This document shows, piece by piece, positions 6,838 through 15,066 of a stretch of DNA of 23,712 nt. This stretch comes from an uncultured Thermomicrobiales bacterium (GTDB taxonomy: Bacteria; Chloroflexota; Chloroflexia; Thermomicrobiales; UBA6265). A program made the position numbers and the translations under genes. The DNA lies in contig CADCWJ010000288.1 in NCBI GenBank assembly GCA_902806365.1, positions 1-23,712 of the forward strand. The letters run 5' to 3'. Position 1 is the stretch's first letter; each line of letters begins with the position of its first letter. Under the pieces are notes generated by a model, which made no database searches, was not told where the DNA came from, and worked only from the letters and a program-made list of their open reading frames with translations.

Positions 6838-8325
6838 TCAGACGACGCTGGCCTGTTCCCGCTTGATCTCGTGATACTCCTCGTCGGCGTTGACGGCCTC
6901 GAGATTGTGTTGCTCCCCAAGGAGGTTCTTGGCCGCCAGCATCCCGGTCTCGATTGAGTGATCGGTATTGTTGTAGCGGAACGACCCCCCCCGGCCGATG
7001 TACTGGAGATTTTCGATGCTCTGGATGTAGTTCTTCATCTTGAGCAGCGGTTCCTGATAGTGGAGATCGTAGACGGGATAGGCCTTCGTCGCCCGGAGCG
7101 TGAAGCCACCGATCACCTCGTCCGGCGTCACGAAGTCGAGATCTTCAACGAGATGCTTGACGGACTGGTTGACGAGCTGCTCGTCGCTCATGTTCCAGAT
7201 ATGGTCGCCTTTGGTGCAGAAATATTCGATCACGAGCGACGTGTAATCGTCACCCGGCACCATCGCCGGGCTCCAGTTCTTCGGCTCATGGAAGCGCCCG
7301 AACAGGATGTTGCGGTCATGCACGTAGAGCCAGGTGTCATGTGTCACCTGGCGTTTCTTGATCATCAGGTTGACGGTGATGATGTCCCTGAAGGTCAGTG
7401 AATCGGCGGCATCCATCACATCCTGCGGAGCAGCGGGCTCCATGATCTTGACGAGCACGGTGAACGGGATCGAGGAGATGAAGTTGTCCCCTTCAATGAA
7501 CTCCGATCCATTCTCGGTTCGGACCCGGATGCCTGTTACCCGGTTGCCGTCGAGCACGATCTTTTCCACTGCGTTCCGGAGCCGGATTTCGTTGCCGGCC
7601 TCCTCGATCGAATCGGCCATCCGCTCCGAGAATCGACCGAATCCTTCTCGGGGATACATGAACTGATCGATCAGGCTGACGACCTTGCCCTTCGAGGGAA
7701 TGATGGCGTCCTTGATCGCGGTGACCAGCGACATGCCCTTGGTTCGCTGGCTGACCCAGTCTCCGGAGAGCTGGTCGCACTTCAGGCCCCACACCTTCTC
7801 CGAGTACGCCTGAAAGAACAGCTTGTACAGCGTTTCTCCGTACTGGTTGATGTAGGCATCTTCCATCGACTTGACTTCAGCCGGCTTGACGCGCTGCTTC
7901 GCGCGAATGCGCCCATAGTCCAGCACCGCGCGCGCCGCCGTGACCGGGCCGACGGCCTTCAGCGCGCTCGCGATCTTGAGCGGATAGTCCACGTACTTGC
8001 CGTCGAAATAGATCCGACTGACCCGGTTGACCCACAACAGCTCGTCAGCCACGACTTCCCGGAAGAGATCGTTGAGATCTTCGTTCTTGGTGAACCAGCG
8101 ATGCCCACCGATATCGAATTTGAACTCCCCGTGGTCCGATTGCCTACGGATCGTTCGCGCGAGTCCCCCGACGAATGGGGCGGCCTCGACCACCGTCGCA
8201 TGCGCACCGGCCTTGCTGAGCACATACGCCGAACAGAGACCAGCTGGCCCCGCTCCCATCACGATGGTCTTCGAGTCATGGCCAGAGCCAGCGCGAGATC
8301 CGTTGGATTGATGGCCATTGTGCAT
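6838..8325 (-). CDS. FAD-dependent oxidoreductase of the UDP-galactopyranose mutase/protoporphyrinogen oxidase-like superfamily
   Basis: The 495-residue flavoprotein has the dinucleotide-binding fingerprint GAGPAGL at residues 24-30, followed by Glu47 at the end of the second strand and by GGLART. The FDIGGHRWF motif at 70-78 is characteristic of UDP-galactopyranose mutases and related amine-oxidase-fold enzymes. UGM itself is near 380-400 residues, so this longer protein belongs to a sister group often annotated only as NAD(P)/FAD-dependent oxidoreductase and often found in polysaccharide loci. The substrate may be a nucleotide sugar, but polyprenyl or porphyrin-type substrates cannot be excluded. 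The start at 8325 is the only ATG leaving a full FAD motif with an N-terminal lead. An AAGGA lies somewhat far upstream (about 13 bases). The gene lies downstream of the GtrA-like gene and upstream of the two-TM gene on the same strand. Confidence 0.88.
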   Translation of the reverse strand: MHNGHQSNGSRAGSGHDSKTIVMGAGPAGLCSAYVLSKAGAHATVVEAAPFVGGLARTIRRQSDHGEFKFDIGGHRWFTKNEDLNDLFREVVADELLWVNRVSRIYFDGKYVDYPLKIASALKAVGPVTAARAVLDYGRIRAKQRVKPAEVKSMEDAYINQYGETLYKLFFQAYSEKVWGLKCDQLSGDWVSQRTKGMSLVTAIKDAIIPSKGKVVSLIDQFMYPREGFGRFSERMADSIEEAGNEIRLRNAVEKIVLDGNRVTGIRVRTENGSEFIEGDNFISSIPFTVLVKIMEPAAPQDVMDAADSLTFRDIITVNLMIKKRQVTHDTWLYVHDRNILFGRFHEPKNWSPAMVPGDDYTSLVIEYFCTKGDHIWNMSDEQLVNQSVKHLVEDLDFVTPDEVIGGFTLRATKAYPVYDLHYQEPLLKMKNYIQSIENLQYIGRGGSFRYNNTDHSIETGMLAAKNLLGEQHNLEAVNADEEYHEIKREQASVV

Positions 8326-8418
8326 CGTCGGGGAAATCCTTCCTGATCGGGTGCGCCACGCCGCGGCGGGCTATTCATGACGTCGAAGCCGAGGCAATCC
8401 GGGATTCAAGCGCGCAGA

Positions 8419-8464
8419 GCGTTACCCGTGTCGTTCGGGTGCCAATTCGCGGCAAGTGTAACGC
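8419..8464. repeat. nested inverted repeats upstream of the flavoprotein gene
   Basis: GCGTTAC at 8419-8425 pairs with GTAACGC at 8458-8464. Inside, ACCCG pairs with CGGGT (about 8424-8440). The element lies about 100 bases before the flavoprotein start. It may be a leader structure or operator, and no regulator is known. Confidence 0.3.
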
Positions 8465-8483
8465 ACGAGATTGGGAGAGGCCT

Positions 8484-8504
8484 GATCGGGGCCGAGCCCT
8501 GATC
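8484..8504 (-). terminator. short hairpin downstream of the GtrA-like gene
   Basis: GATCGGGGC at 8484-8492 pairs with GCCCTGATC at 8496-8504 with one G-T wobble and a three-base loop. It lies 38 bases after the stop of the GtrA-like gene at 8543. No T-run follows, so it may be only a partial stop or a processing site. Confidence 0.3.
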
Positions 8505-8542
8505 CGGGGCGCGCCGTGACGGCGAACCTTGCGCGGTGCCGA

Positions 8543-8968
8543 TCATGCCCGCCAGGTGATGGCGTTGTTGAGAAGGAAGTTCCAGATTGCGGCGACTCCA
8601 GCACCAAAGAGATTCGCGATAAGGTAATGCATCCCGAAGGAATCATGGAGCCAGGTCAGGATGACCCAATTGATGATCAGGCCGCCAACGTTGATGGGGA
8701 CATACGACATTGCACGATGGATGATCCGTCCCGTGCCGCGGTCATGCCAGGTCCACACCTCGTTGAGAAAGAATGTCACGATCATGGATGCGAAAATCGC
8801 GACCGGCGAGCTGGCACGCACGGCCAGTTCGGCAATATCGTGAAGAACGACCAGCCCGGCCTGGTTGACAGCCAAACCGATGATCCCAACCGCGAGAAAT
8901 TTCTGAAAACGCTGGGTAAAGGTCCACAATCTAATGGCAGATTGCGGCCAGGATTCGGCTGAGATCAT
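8543..8968 (-). CDS. GtrA family membrane protein (lipid-linked sugar flippase-like)
   Basis: The 141-residue product has four hydrophobic segments at roughly residues 23-43, 54-70, 86-106 and 115-137. It carries the GtrA-family patterns FFLNEVWTW (67-74) and NFLLNNAITW (130-139). GtrA-family proteins are proposed to move undecaprenyl- or dolichol-linked sugars across the membrane or to assist glycosyltransferases. I chose the ATG at 8968 because AAGGGGA lies about 10 bases upstream. Longer reading to 9061 adds a hydrophilic stretch untypical of the family. It is the first gene of the surface-glycan set and is followed, 217 bases on, by the UGM-like flavoprotein gene. The target sugar is unknown. 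Confidence 0.87.
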   Translation of the reverse strand: MISAESWPQSAIRLWTFTQRFQKFLAVGIIGLAVNQAGLVVLHDIAELAVRASSPVAIFASMIVTFFLNEVWTWHDRGTGRIIHRAMSYVPINVGGLIINWVILTWLHDSFGMHYLIANLFGAGVAAIWNFLLNNAITWRA

Positions 8969-9147
8969 CCCCCGTCGTTCCCCTTCGAGTAGCTCGTGTC
9001 TCGCTTGGCGGACCCCGGCGAACGATTCAGCGGGGTGACTTCTCAGCGGGCTGGGAAGCAACGCAATGACGCATGAACAATACCATGATCGAGGCGCGTC
9101 CCCGCCTCATCGAGGATGGTTGCCGAGCGCGAAAAACGTCAAAACAT

Positions 9148-9185
9148 CATGTATCCCGCCGGCCCTGAAACCGGCGAGATACATG
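9148..9185 (-). terminator. intrinsic terminator of the S41 protease gene
   Basis: On the minus strand the hairpin begins 14 bases after the stop at 9200. Arms 9171-9185 and 9148-9162 pair as eight plus six base pairs with one mismatch, around an eight-base loop. The strand then continues with TTTT and TTTTT tracts (9131-9146). This is a classical Rho-independent terminator. Confidence 0.8.
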
Positions 9186-9199
9186 CACCGCTTGATCGC

Positions 9200-10528
9200 T
9201 TAGGGCGCCGGGGTGGCGGTGATCTCCTCGTGCGCCTTGAGCAGCTGGGTGTCCGGCAACTCCTCGAACTGCTCCGCCGTGACCACGTTGTTCTCGAACA
9301 GGTATGGAAACTCGGGCGGGACCCCGACTTCGTTTGCGATCTCGATCGTCGGCTCGACGCCCTTCTTCCAGATCTCCTCGCCGTCAGCGGTGAGCCAGAG
9401 ATCGGTCCCGATCAGCACGGACGACCCATCAGAAACATCGATCGGAAGCAGCACCGTGCCGGTGCCGAACGTCGTCTCGCCGACCAGTTCGGCGCGCTCG
9501 TTATCACGCAGCGCCGACGAGACGATCTCGGCGGCGGATGCGGAATCGCCGTTGATGAGGACGATCACCTGGCCATCCTGCCACTCGCCATTGCTCCCGA
9601 CCGTACGGACTGCGGTCACCTGGTCCTCTCGGTTGCGTTCCCGATAGAGGACAGAGCCATCCGGCAGGAACTGAGACCCGACGCCCATCGCCTCGAAGAC
9701 GAGTCCTCCCGGGTTGGCTCGCAGGTCGAGGATCACTCTCGTCGCGCCCTGTTCCTTCCCGGCACGCAGGGCGGCTTGCATCCCCTCGGTCGCGCCGCTG
9801 GAAAACTCCGATAGGCGAATCCAGATGACGTCGTTCGGCAGCATGGCCCAGGACACCGGGTCTACCTGGATCCGCTGCCGGGTGATCGTCACTTCGTATG
9901 AGCCCGTCTCGCCCTGATGCTGCAGCTCAAGCGTCACGTCAGTGCCTTCTTCGCCACGGATCAGGCTGCCAACCTCGGTCCCGGGCTCGAGCTCGGTCGT
10001 GTCCTGCCCATCGACCGTGAGGATGATATCCCCGGGCTGGATTCCCGCCTCGAACGCGGGAGAGTTCTGGATCGGCACGATCACGCGCGGCGGAGACGCT
10101 TCGGAATCGATCTGGATCCCGATTCCGATCAGTTCGCCCCGGGAGGACCGCTCGAACGCTTCCGCCTCTTCCGGATCCAGGAAGGTGGAGTGTCCCGTGT
10201 CGCCCAGCGCGTCGACCATCCCGGTGCTGGCGCCGTGCAGCAACTGCTCATCGGTGATCTCGTCGGACTCCACGTAGTTCTCGCGGATGATCCGGTACGT
10301 TTCTTCAAGGGTTCCGAACTCGGCGACATCAGTGAGTTCGGTTTCGGTCTGCGCACCGGCATCGGAGAACTCGAGCAGGTACCGGTCGATCCCGATCCCC
10401 GCCCCGACGGCAAGGACGAGCATTAGCCCCATCACCAGGGAGCGCAGGTGAGCGTCCAGTCGGCTCATTTTGGAGACGGCGCGTCGTTCGTCACCAGGTC
10501 GGTCATGCAAGTCGTCGTGGCGGTCCAT
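9200..10528 (-). CDS. S41 (C-terminal processing) family peptidase with PDZ domain, catalytic lysine replaced
   Basis: The 442-residue product has a short cytoplasmic N-terminus, one membrane anchor at about residues 29-50, an N-terminal helical part, a PDZ domain at about 130-215 (GIGIQI to VTITRQ, with AGIQPGDIILTVDG), and the S41 catalytic domain up to about 400. The nucleophile region DSASAAEIVSSAL places Ser331 where CtpA/Prc have their catalytic serine. Exactly 25 residues later, where CtpA and Prc carry the catalytic lysine (normally FGKG), this protein has Thr356 (FGTG). It may be inactive, use another base, or act as a PDZ scaffold. The start at 10528 is preceded by GAGGAG at ideal distance. 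It would act on the outer face of the membrane. An intrinsic terminator closes the gene. Family assignment is sure, but activity is doubtful. Confidence 0.92.
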   Translation of the reverse strand: MDRHDDLHDRPGDERRAVSKMSRLDAHLRSLVMGLMLVLAVGAGIGIDRYLLEFSDAGAQTETELTDVAEFGTLEETYRIIRENYVESDEITDEQLLHGASTGMVDALGDTGHSTFLDPEEAEAFERSSRGELIGIGIQIDSEASPPRVIVPIQNSPAFEAGIQPGDIILTVDGQDTTELEPGTEVGSLIRGEEGTDVTLELQHQGETGSYEVTITRQRIQVDPVSWAMLPNDVIWIRLSEFSSGATEGMQAALRAGKEQGATRVILDLRANPGGLVFEAMGVGSQFLPDGSVLYRERNREDQVTAVRTVGSNGEWQDGQVIVLINGDSASAAEIVSSALRDNERAELVGETTFGTGTVLLPIDVSDGSSVLIGTDLWLTADGEEIWKKGVEPTIEIANEVGVPPEFPYLFENNVVTAEQFEELPDTQLLKAHEEITATPAP

Positions 10529-10804
10529 GGTGACTCCTCAGCGGCGGGGGTGCGGTGAAAGGACGCTCCGGGGTGCGATACCCGGATGGTAGCGTACCCG
10601 TTGGCTGCTGGCACACTCGCGTCCGGCTTGCGCGCGCGTTTACTGAATGTGATTGCGTATCCGTGCACGGAACGAAGCGGGCAATGGCGGGCATCACAAT
10701 CGTTACCCGTTGGTCGAGTATACGGCGGCAGCGACGCCTCGGTTTTGGCTTTGCGGCCCGCCTACTCGCCGTGCCGGTGGCCATCGGCTGTGGGAGACCA
10801 GCGC
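10529..10804. other. gap upstream of the S41 protease gene
   Basis: This 276-base interval between the aminotransferase stop and the protease start shows no gene I can support. The minus strand carries TATACT at 10722-10717, a good -10 box, but without a recognisable -35 box at normal spacing. If used, it would give a leader of about 180 bases. No convincing terminator for the aminotransferase gene is visible. Confidence 0.3.
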
Positions 10805-11755
10805 TCAATGTGCGGCAACGGATGCGGTCGCGTCGACAGGGGTAAGCCAGTGAGCGTATCGGTCGTCTGTGCCACGCACGATACCCAACAGGGCGGACTC
10901 GAGCGCCTTGGTGACCGGGCCGATCCCGCCGTCACCGACGGGATACTTGTCGACGGAGATCAACGGGGTGATCTCTGCCGCCGTGCCGCAGGTGAAGACC
11001 TCGTCCGCCAGGTACAGCTCGGTGCGATCGACCGCCCGCTCGACGACCTCGATCCCAAGCACGTCTCTCGCCAGGGTGATTACCGCATCACGGGTGATGC
11101 TCTCGAGAATGCCACTCGTGACATCCGGCGTGATTAACTTGCCGCCCCGCACAAATGCGACGCACGCGCCCGGCGCCTCGCTTACCTTCCCCTGTGGATT
11201 CAGCATCAACGCGACATCGTAGCCGTCCAGCTTGACCTCGTGAGTGGCAAGCTGCCCGTTGCGATAGTTTGAGATGTTCTTGATTCGTGGTGGCATGACG
11301 GAATCCGAAATCCGCGTCCAGGTGCTCACCTTGGCATGCTGGGAGAACCCGGTCCCAAGATGGCTCGCCATCGGGGTGGTGCGGATCAGTGTCTCGCTTT
11401 CCAGTTTCCTCGGGTCGAAGCGGGCGGCTGCGCTCGATCCGTACACGAACGGGAAGATGTAGGTATCCTCGCGGCATTCGTTCTCACGTATGAGCGCACT
11501 GATGGATTGTGCAAGCTCGTCGGTTGAATACGGCATGGGCAGCCGGACAAGCCGGGTCGAGCCCTGGAGACGGTCCAGGTGTTCCGCGAGCCGGAAGATC
11601 AACAACTCCTCTCGCTCGGCACTCCAATAGCCCCGGATGCCTTCGAAGACCGCCCCGACCGCCGACCAGGCGAGATCGGTAACGTGGACGGTCGCCTCGT
11701 TCCACGCGACGAGCTCACCCTTCCACCACACGTACCCTGGATGTTCAGCGGCCAC
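10805..11755 (-). CDS. ilvE: branched-chain amino acid aminotransferase (class IV PLP enzyme)
   Basis: The 316-residue enzyme transfers the amino group between glutamate and the 2-keto acids of Leu, Ile and Val, in the cytoplasm. Family motifs are present in order: VFEGIRGY at 37-43, the PLP lysine Lys159 in RIKNISNY, the G-K-V-S-E segment with Glu193, TSGILESITRD at 213-223, and ADEVFTCGTAAEITP at 250-264, which marks the branched-chain type rather than D-amino acid or aminodeoxychorismate lyase enzymes. The usual GxNIF that follows the glutamate is GACVAF here, a minor deviation. The start is GTG at 11755, with AAAGGA about 8 bases upstream. It lies 64 bases behind the ROK kinase gene, probably in one transcript. 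Confidence 0.92.
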   Translation of the reverse strand: MAAEHPGYVWWKGELVAWNEATVHVTDLAWSAVGAVFEGIRGYWSAEREELLIFRLAEHLDRLQGSTRLVRLPMPYSTDELAQSISALIRENECREDTYIFPFVYGSSAAARFDPRKLESETLIRTTPMASHLGTGFSQHAKVSTWTRISDSVMPPRIKNISNYRNGQLATHEVKLDGYDVALMLNPQGKVSEAPGACVAFVRGGKLITPDVTSGILESITRDAVITLARDVLGIEVVERAVDRTELYLADEVFTCGTAAEITPLISVDKYPVGDGGIGPVTKALESALLGIVRGTDDRYAHWLTPVDATASVAAH

Positions 11756-11819
11756 CTGAGGATCCTTTCACATCGTCGACGCCAACCCTTGTGGCAAGTA
11801 TCCCATGCGGACTCGCCCC

Positions 11820-12779
11820 TCACGCGCCGACCGAAGAAAAGGCTAGCGCCGCCGCACCGAACACCCCCGTCTCCATTCCCAGCGACGAGTAGGTGATCGC
11901 CAGATCGTCCCGCATGTCGACGAAGCAGTACATCGGCATCACCCGCCGCGCGGGCCCAAGGAGATGCTCGGCGAGGGCGGCCACACCCCCACCAATCACG
12001 ATCATCCGCGGATTGAAGAGGTTGGTGAAGGCACCCATTGCTGCCCCCAGGGCGCGACCCGCGCGATCGAGGATCAACATCGCCGCCGGATCGCCCTGCC
12101 CGGCGGCCTGGCCGACAACCCCGGCGTGGATCGGTCCGTTGCCGGCCAGCGCTCGCATGGTCGTCCCCTCGAAGGTCGTGGCCACGGCTTCCGCCTCCCG
12201 CTGGATCGCCCAACCACTGACGAACGCCTCCAGGCAGCCCACGCTTCCGCAACTGCAGCGGGGACCATCGAGGGCGATCACCACGTGTCCGACCTCGGCC
12301 CCAAGACCCCGCGTGCCGTCGATCAGCGTGCCGCCCGAGATGACGCCACCGCCGACACCGGTCCCCAGGGCGAGATAGATCAGATCGTCAACGCCTTTGG
12401 CGCTGCCGAACCGGACCTCGCCGAGCGCCCCACAGTTGCCGTCGTTGGCGAGAAATACTTCCCGCGCGGTGCGTCCCCGCAGTTGCTCGACAAGTGGGAT
12501 GCCGAGCCATCCCGGCAGGTTTGGCGTGTAGAGCACGGTTCCGGTCCTGGGATTGAGCGGTCCCGGCGAAGCCACGCCGACGGAGGCATCTGCCGGCAGG
12601 CCGGACGCGATCGCGGTGCGCGCGATGAGGTCCGCCATTCGCTCGATCACCGACGCAGGTCCCCGGGATGCCTGTGTCTCGATGACCTGGAGGTGCGTCA
12701 ACGCTCCACTGGCGGATACGACGGCCGCCCGGATGTGAGTTCCACCAAGATCGACCGCAACCACGCGCTGTTCGCTCAT
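11820..12779 (-). CDS. ROK-family sugar kinase, probably glucokinase
   Basis: The 319-residue product has the actin-like ATPase layout of ROK proteins and no N-terminal helix-turn-helix, so it is a kinase rather than a repressor. Visible motifs are DLGGTH at residues 10-15 for phosphate binding, AND at 111-113 containing the catalytic Asp113, the sugar-binding E162/H165 in AEVGH, and the zinc motif CSCGSVGC with C175, C177 and C182. It would phosphorylate glucose, or possibly N-acetylglucosamine or mannose, using ATP. The ATG at 12779 was chosen because GAGGGG lies just upstream; the ATG at 12812 has none. It lies 86 bases after hslU and before the aminotransferase. The link to either neighbour looks positional only. 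Confidence 0.9.
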   Translation of the reverse strand: MSEQRVVAVDLGGTHIRAAVVSASGALTHLQVIETQASRGPASVIERMADLIARTAIASGLPADASVGVASPGPLNPRTGTVLYTPNLPGWLGIPLVEQLRGRTAREVFLANDGNCGALGEVRFGSAKGVDDLIYLALGTGVGGGVISGGTLIDGTRGLGAEVGHVVIALDGPRCSCGSVGCLEAFVSGWAIQREAEAVATTFEGTTMRALAGNGPIHAGVVGQAAGQGDPAAMLILDRAGRALGAAMGAFTNLFNPRMIVIGGGVAALAEHLLGPARRVMPMYCFVDMRDDLAITYSSLGMETGVFGAAALAFSSVGA

Positions 12780-12865
12780 CGTCCCCTCAAGCCCAACGAC
12801 CATGGCGACCACGCGGGAGCTCGATCTCCCCGAAGGTCCGTCACCTGCAGTCGAAGCGGCGTGTT

Positions 12866-14353
12866 CTACAGGATGAAGTTGCTCAGCTCGTCATCCTCGG
12901 CGACATCGCCGATCCGATCCTTCACGAACTCCTGATCGATCTCGAGCGACTGACCCGCCATGTCCGGCGCTTCGAAGGAGATCTCCTCCAGCACCCGCTC
13001 CAGCATCGTCTGCAAGCGGCGCGCGCCAATGTCTTCCGTGCGAGCGTTCACCTGCGTCGCAAGACGTGCTACCTCATGGAGTCCCGCGTCGGAAAAGGTG
13101 ACATCGAGTCCTTCCGTACCGAGAAGCGCCTGATATTGCTTGGTCAGCGCATTCTGCGGCTCGGTGAGGATCGCGAACAGATCGTCCTCGGTGAGTGATT
13201 GAAGCTCGACCCGGATCGGGAACCGCCCCTGCATTTCCGGTATCAGGTCGGACGGCCGGACGTTATGAAACGCTCCGGCGGCGATGAAGAGAATGTGATC
13301 GGTGTGGACGGGACCGTAGCGCGTGACCACCGCCGACCCCTCGACGATCGGCAACAGATCGCGCTGCACTCCCTCTCCGGATACGTCCGGACCACCGTCA
13401 CCGTCGCCATTGATCGTCTTGTCGATCTCGTCGATGAAGACGACGGCGGAGTCCTCGACGCGCCGGATCGCCGACTCGACCACAGAGTCGAAGTCGACCA
13501 TCCGGTTCGCTTCCTGGTGCGCCAGGATCTGGCGCGCTTCCCGTACCGATACTTTTCGGCGCATACGGCGGCGAGGCAGCAGACCATCCAGGAACTCGTA
13601 GAACGTGTCCTGCAATTCGTCGGGGCTCGCACCACTGATGATTTCGTATGGCGAGATGTCGTCACCGTCGCCCTCGGCCTCGATCTCGATCTCGACCGTC
13701 TCGTCCTCCATCGCTTCCTGGTCGAGCAACTGCCGGAGGCGCTTCTGCTCGCGCCGCCGTCGCCGCTCTTCCGACTGCGCTTCTCGTTCCTCGCGCTCCT
13801 GTTCGCTCCCGTTCTCGCTGCCCTTGCGAGACGCTCGACGCGGTTTTCGGTTGACCTCCTGCTCGGAGAGGATTTCGGCCAGCCGCTCGACCGCGGCGCG
13901 CGCCGCCGCTTCCCGCACCTGGTCGAGCCGCTCGGCATGCAGCATCGAGATCGCGATCTCGACCAGATCGCGGACGATCGATTCCACATCGCGCCCGACG
14001 TATCCGACCTCGGTGAACTTCGTCGCCTCAACCTTGACGAACGGGGCATCGACGATCCGGGCGACGCGCCGGGCGATCTCGGTCTTCCCGACCCCGGTCG
14101 GGCCGATCATCAGGATGTTGCGCGGCTGGACCTCGCGGCGCATCTCTTCCGGCAGCTGCTTGCGCCGGAACCTGTTCCTGAGCGCCACCGCCACCGCCCG
14201 CTTGGCGTCGTTCTGGCCGATCACGTAGCGATCCAGCTCGGCGACGATCTCCTTCGGCGTCAGGCTGTCCGCTGGAAGAGGCTCTTCAGGCAGATCGACT
14301 GTCGGGCGAGGGGCCGGTTCCTTTTCGATCACCTGGCGGGCACGCTCGGTCAT
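12866..14353 (-). CDS. hslU: HslU (ClpY), ATPase/unfoldase of the HslUV protease
   Basis: The 495-residue AAA+ ATPase unfolds substrates and feeds them to HslV. Walker A is GPTGVGKT at residues 84-91, the pore motif GYVG is at 117-120, Walker B with VVFIDEIDK is at 304-312, the arginine-finger region GRFPIRVEL is at 376-384, and the C-terminus ends in NFIL. That tail docks into HslV, as in the known family. The protein is longer than the usual 440-465 residues. It has an extra ~28 residues at the N-terminus and a highly charged, low-complexity stretch at about 168-206 inside the I-domain. The start ATG overlaps the hslV stop by four bases (ATGA), indicating translational coupling. Confidence 0.97.
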   Translation of the reverse strand: MTERARQVIEKEPAPRPTVDLPEEPLPADSLTPKEIVAELDRYVIGQNDAKRAVAVALRNRFRRKQLPEEMRREVQPRNILMIGPTGVGKTEIARRVARIVDAPFVKVEATKFTEVGYVGRDVESIVRDLVEIAISMLHAERLDQVREAAARAAVERLAEILSEQEVNRKPRRASRKGSENGSEQEREEREAQSEERRRRREQKRLRQLLDQEAMEDETVEIEIEAEGDGDDISPYEIISGASPDELQDTFYEFLDGLLPRRRMRRKVSVREARQILAHQEANRMVDFDSVVESAIRRVEDSAVVFIDEIDKTINGDGDGGPDVSGEGVQRDLLPIVEGSAVVTRYGPVHTDHILFIAAGAFHNVRPSDLIPEMQGRFPIRVELQSLTEDDLFAILTEPQNALTKQYQALLGTEGLDVTFSDAGLHEVARLATQVNARTEDIGARRLQTMLERVLEEISFEAPDMAGQSLEIDQEFVKDRIGDVAEDDELSNFIL

Positions 14354-14967
14354 CTGACCAGATCCTCCTCAGGTGTGGCCTGCTCCGGTGCGTCTGCCGC
14401 GTCGTCGCCCTCTTCGGTTCGCGCGACTTCAACGGTGATCCGGTCGTTGGTGAAAATGCAGATCTCGGCGGTCACGATCATGGCCTCGCGCACGATCTCC
14501 TCTGCGGACAGCTCGGTGTGCCGAACAAGCGCCTTGGCGGCGGCGGTCGCGAATGCCGCGCCAGCGCCGATCGCGACCACACCGTCATCCGGCTCGATTA
14601 CGTCTCCTTCGCCCGACAGGACCAGCAGCGACTCCGCGTCGGCGACGATGAGCTGCGCTTCAAGGCGGCGCAGGTAGCGATCGCTCCGCCATTCCTTTGT
14701 CAGCTCGACCGCCGCCTTGCGGAGGTTGCCGTCCCACGATTGGAGCTGCGTCTCGAACTTGGCGAAGAGCGTCAGCGCATCGGCTACGGCGCCGGCGAAC
14801 CCCGCAATCACCTGTCCGTCATAGAGCGTCCGGAGCTTGCGCGCGCCATGCTTGAGGACGACATCGCCGATGGTGACCTGACCATCGCCCGCGAGCGCGA
14901 TCTGTCCATTGCGGCTGACGCCAACGATCGTCGTCGCATGCGGACGAGCATAACCACCTTGTTTCAT
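14350..14967 (-). CDS. hslV: HslV (ClpQ), peptidase subunit of the HslUV protease
   Basis: The ~205-residue threonine peptidase forms the double hexamer of HslUV. With the ATG at 14967 the nucleophile would be Thr12 in HATTIVGV, after an 11-residue propeptide that must be removed. Further family motifs are GDGQVTIG, the HGARKLRTLYDGQVIAGFAG region and the RKAAVELTKEWR helix. The acidic tail of about 20 residues after VEVARTE is longer than usual. The same frame is open back to a TTG at 15066, directly after the topA stop, so a longer propeptide is possible. GGTGA about 10 bases before 14967 gives modest support to the shorter form. Co-transcribed with topA upstream and hslU downstream. Confidence 0.93.
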   Translation of the reverse strand: MKQGGYARPHATTIVGVSRNGQIALAGDGQVTIGDVVLKHGARKLRTLYDGQVIAGFAGAVADALTLFAKFETQLQSWDGNLRKAAVELTKEWRSDRYLRRLEAQLIVADAESLLVLSGEGDVIEPDDGVVAIGAGAAFATAAAKALVRHTELSAEEIVREAMIVTAEICIFTNDRITVEVARTEEGDDAADAPEQATPEEDLVR

Positions 14968-15066
14968 CGCTTGATGTTCACCATGACCGGGACGAGGCGC
15001 CACCCGCGTAACGCGGAAGCGCCCCTTTTCGAGTATCGGCCGATACGCTCGGCCATCCAGAAACAA

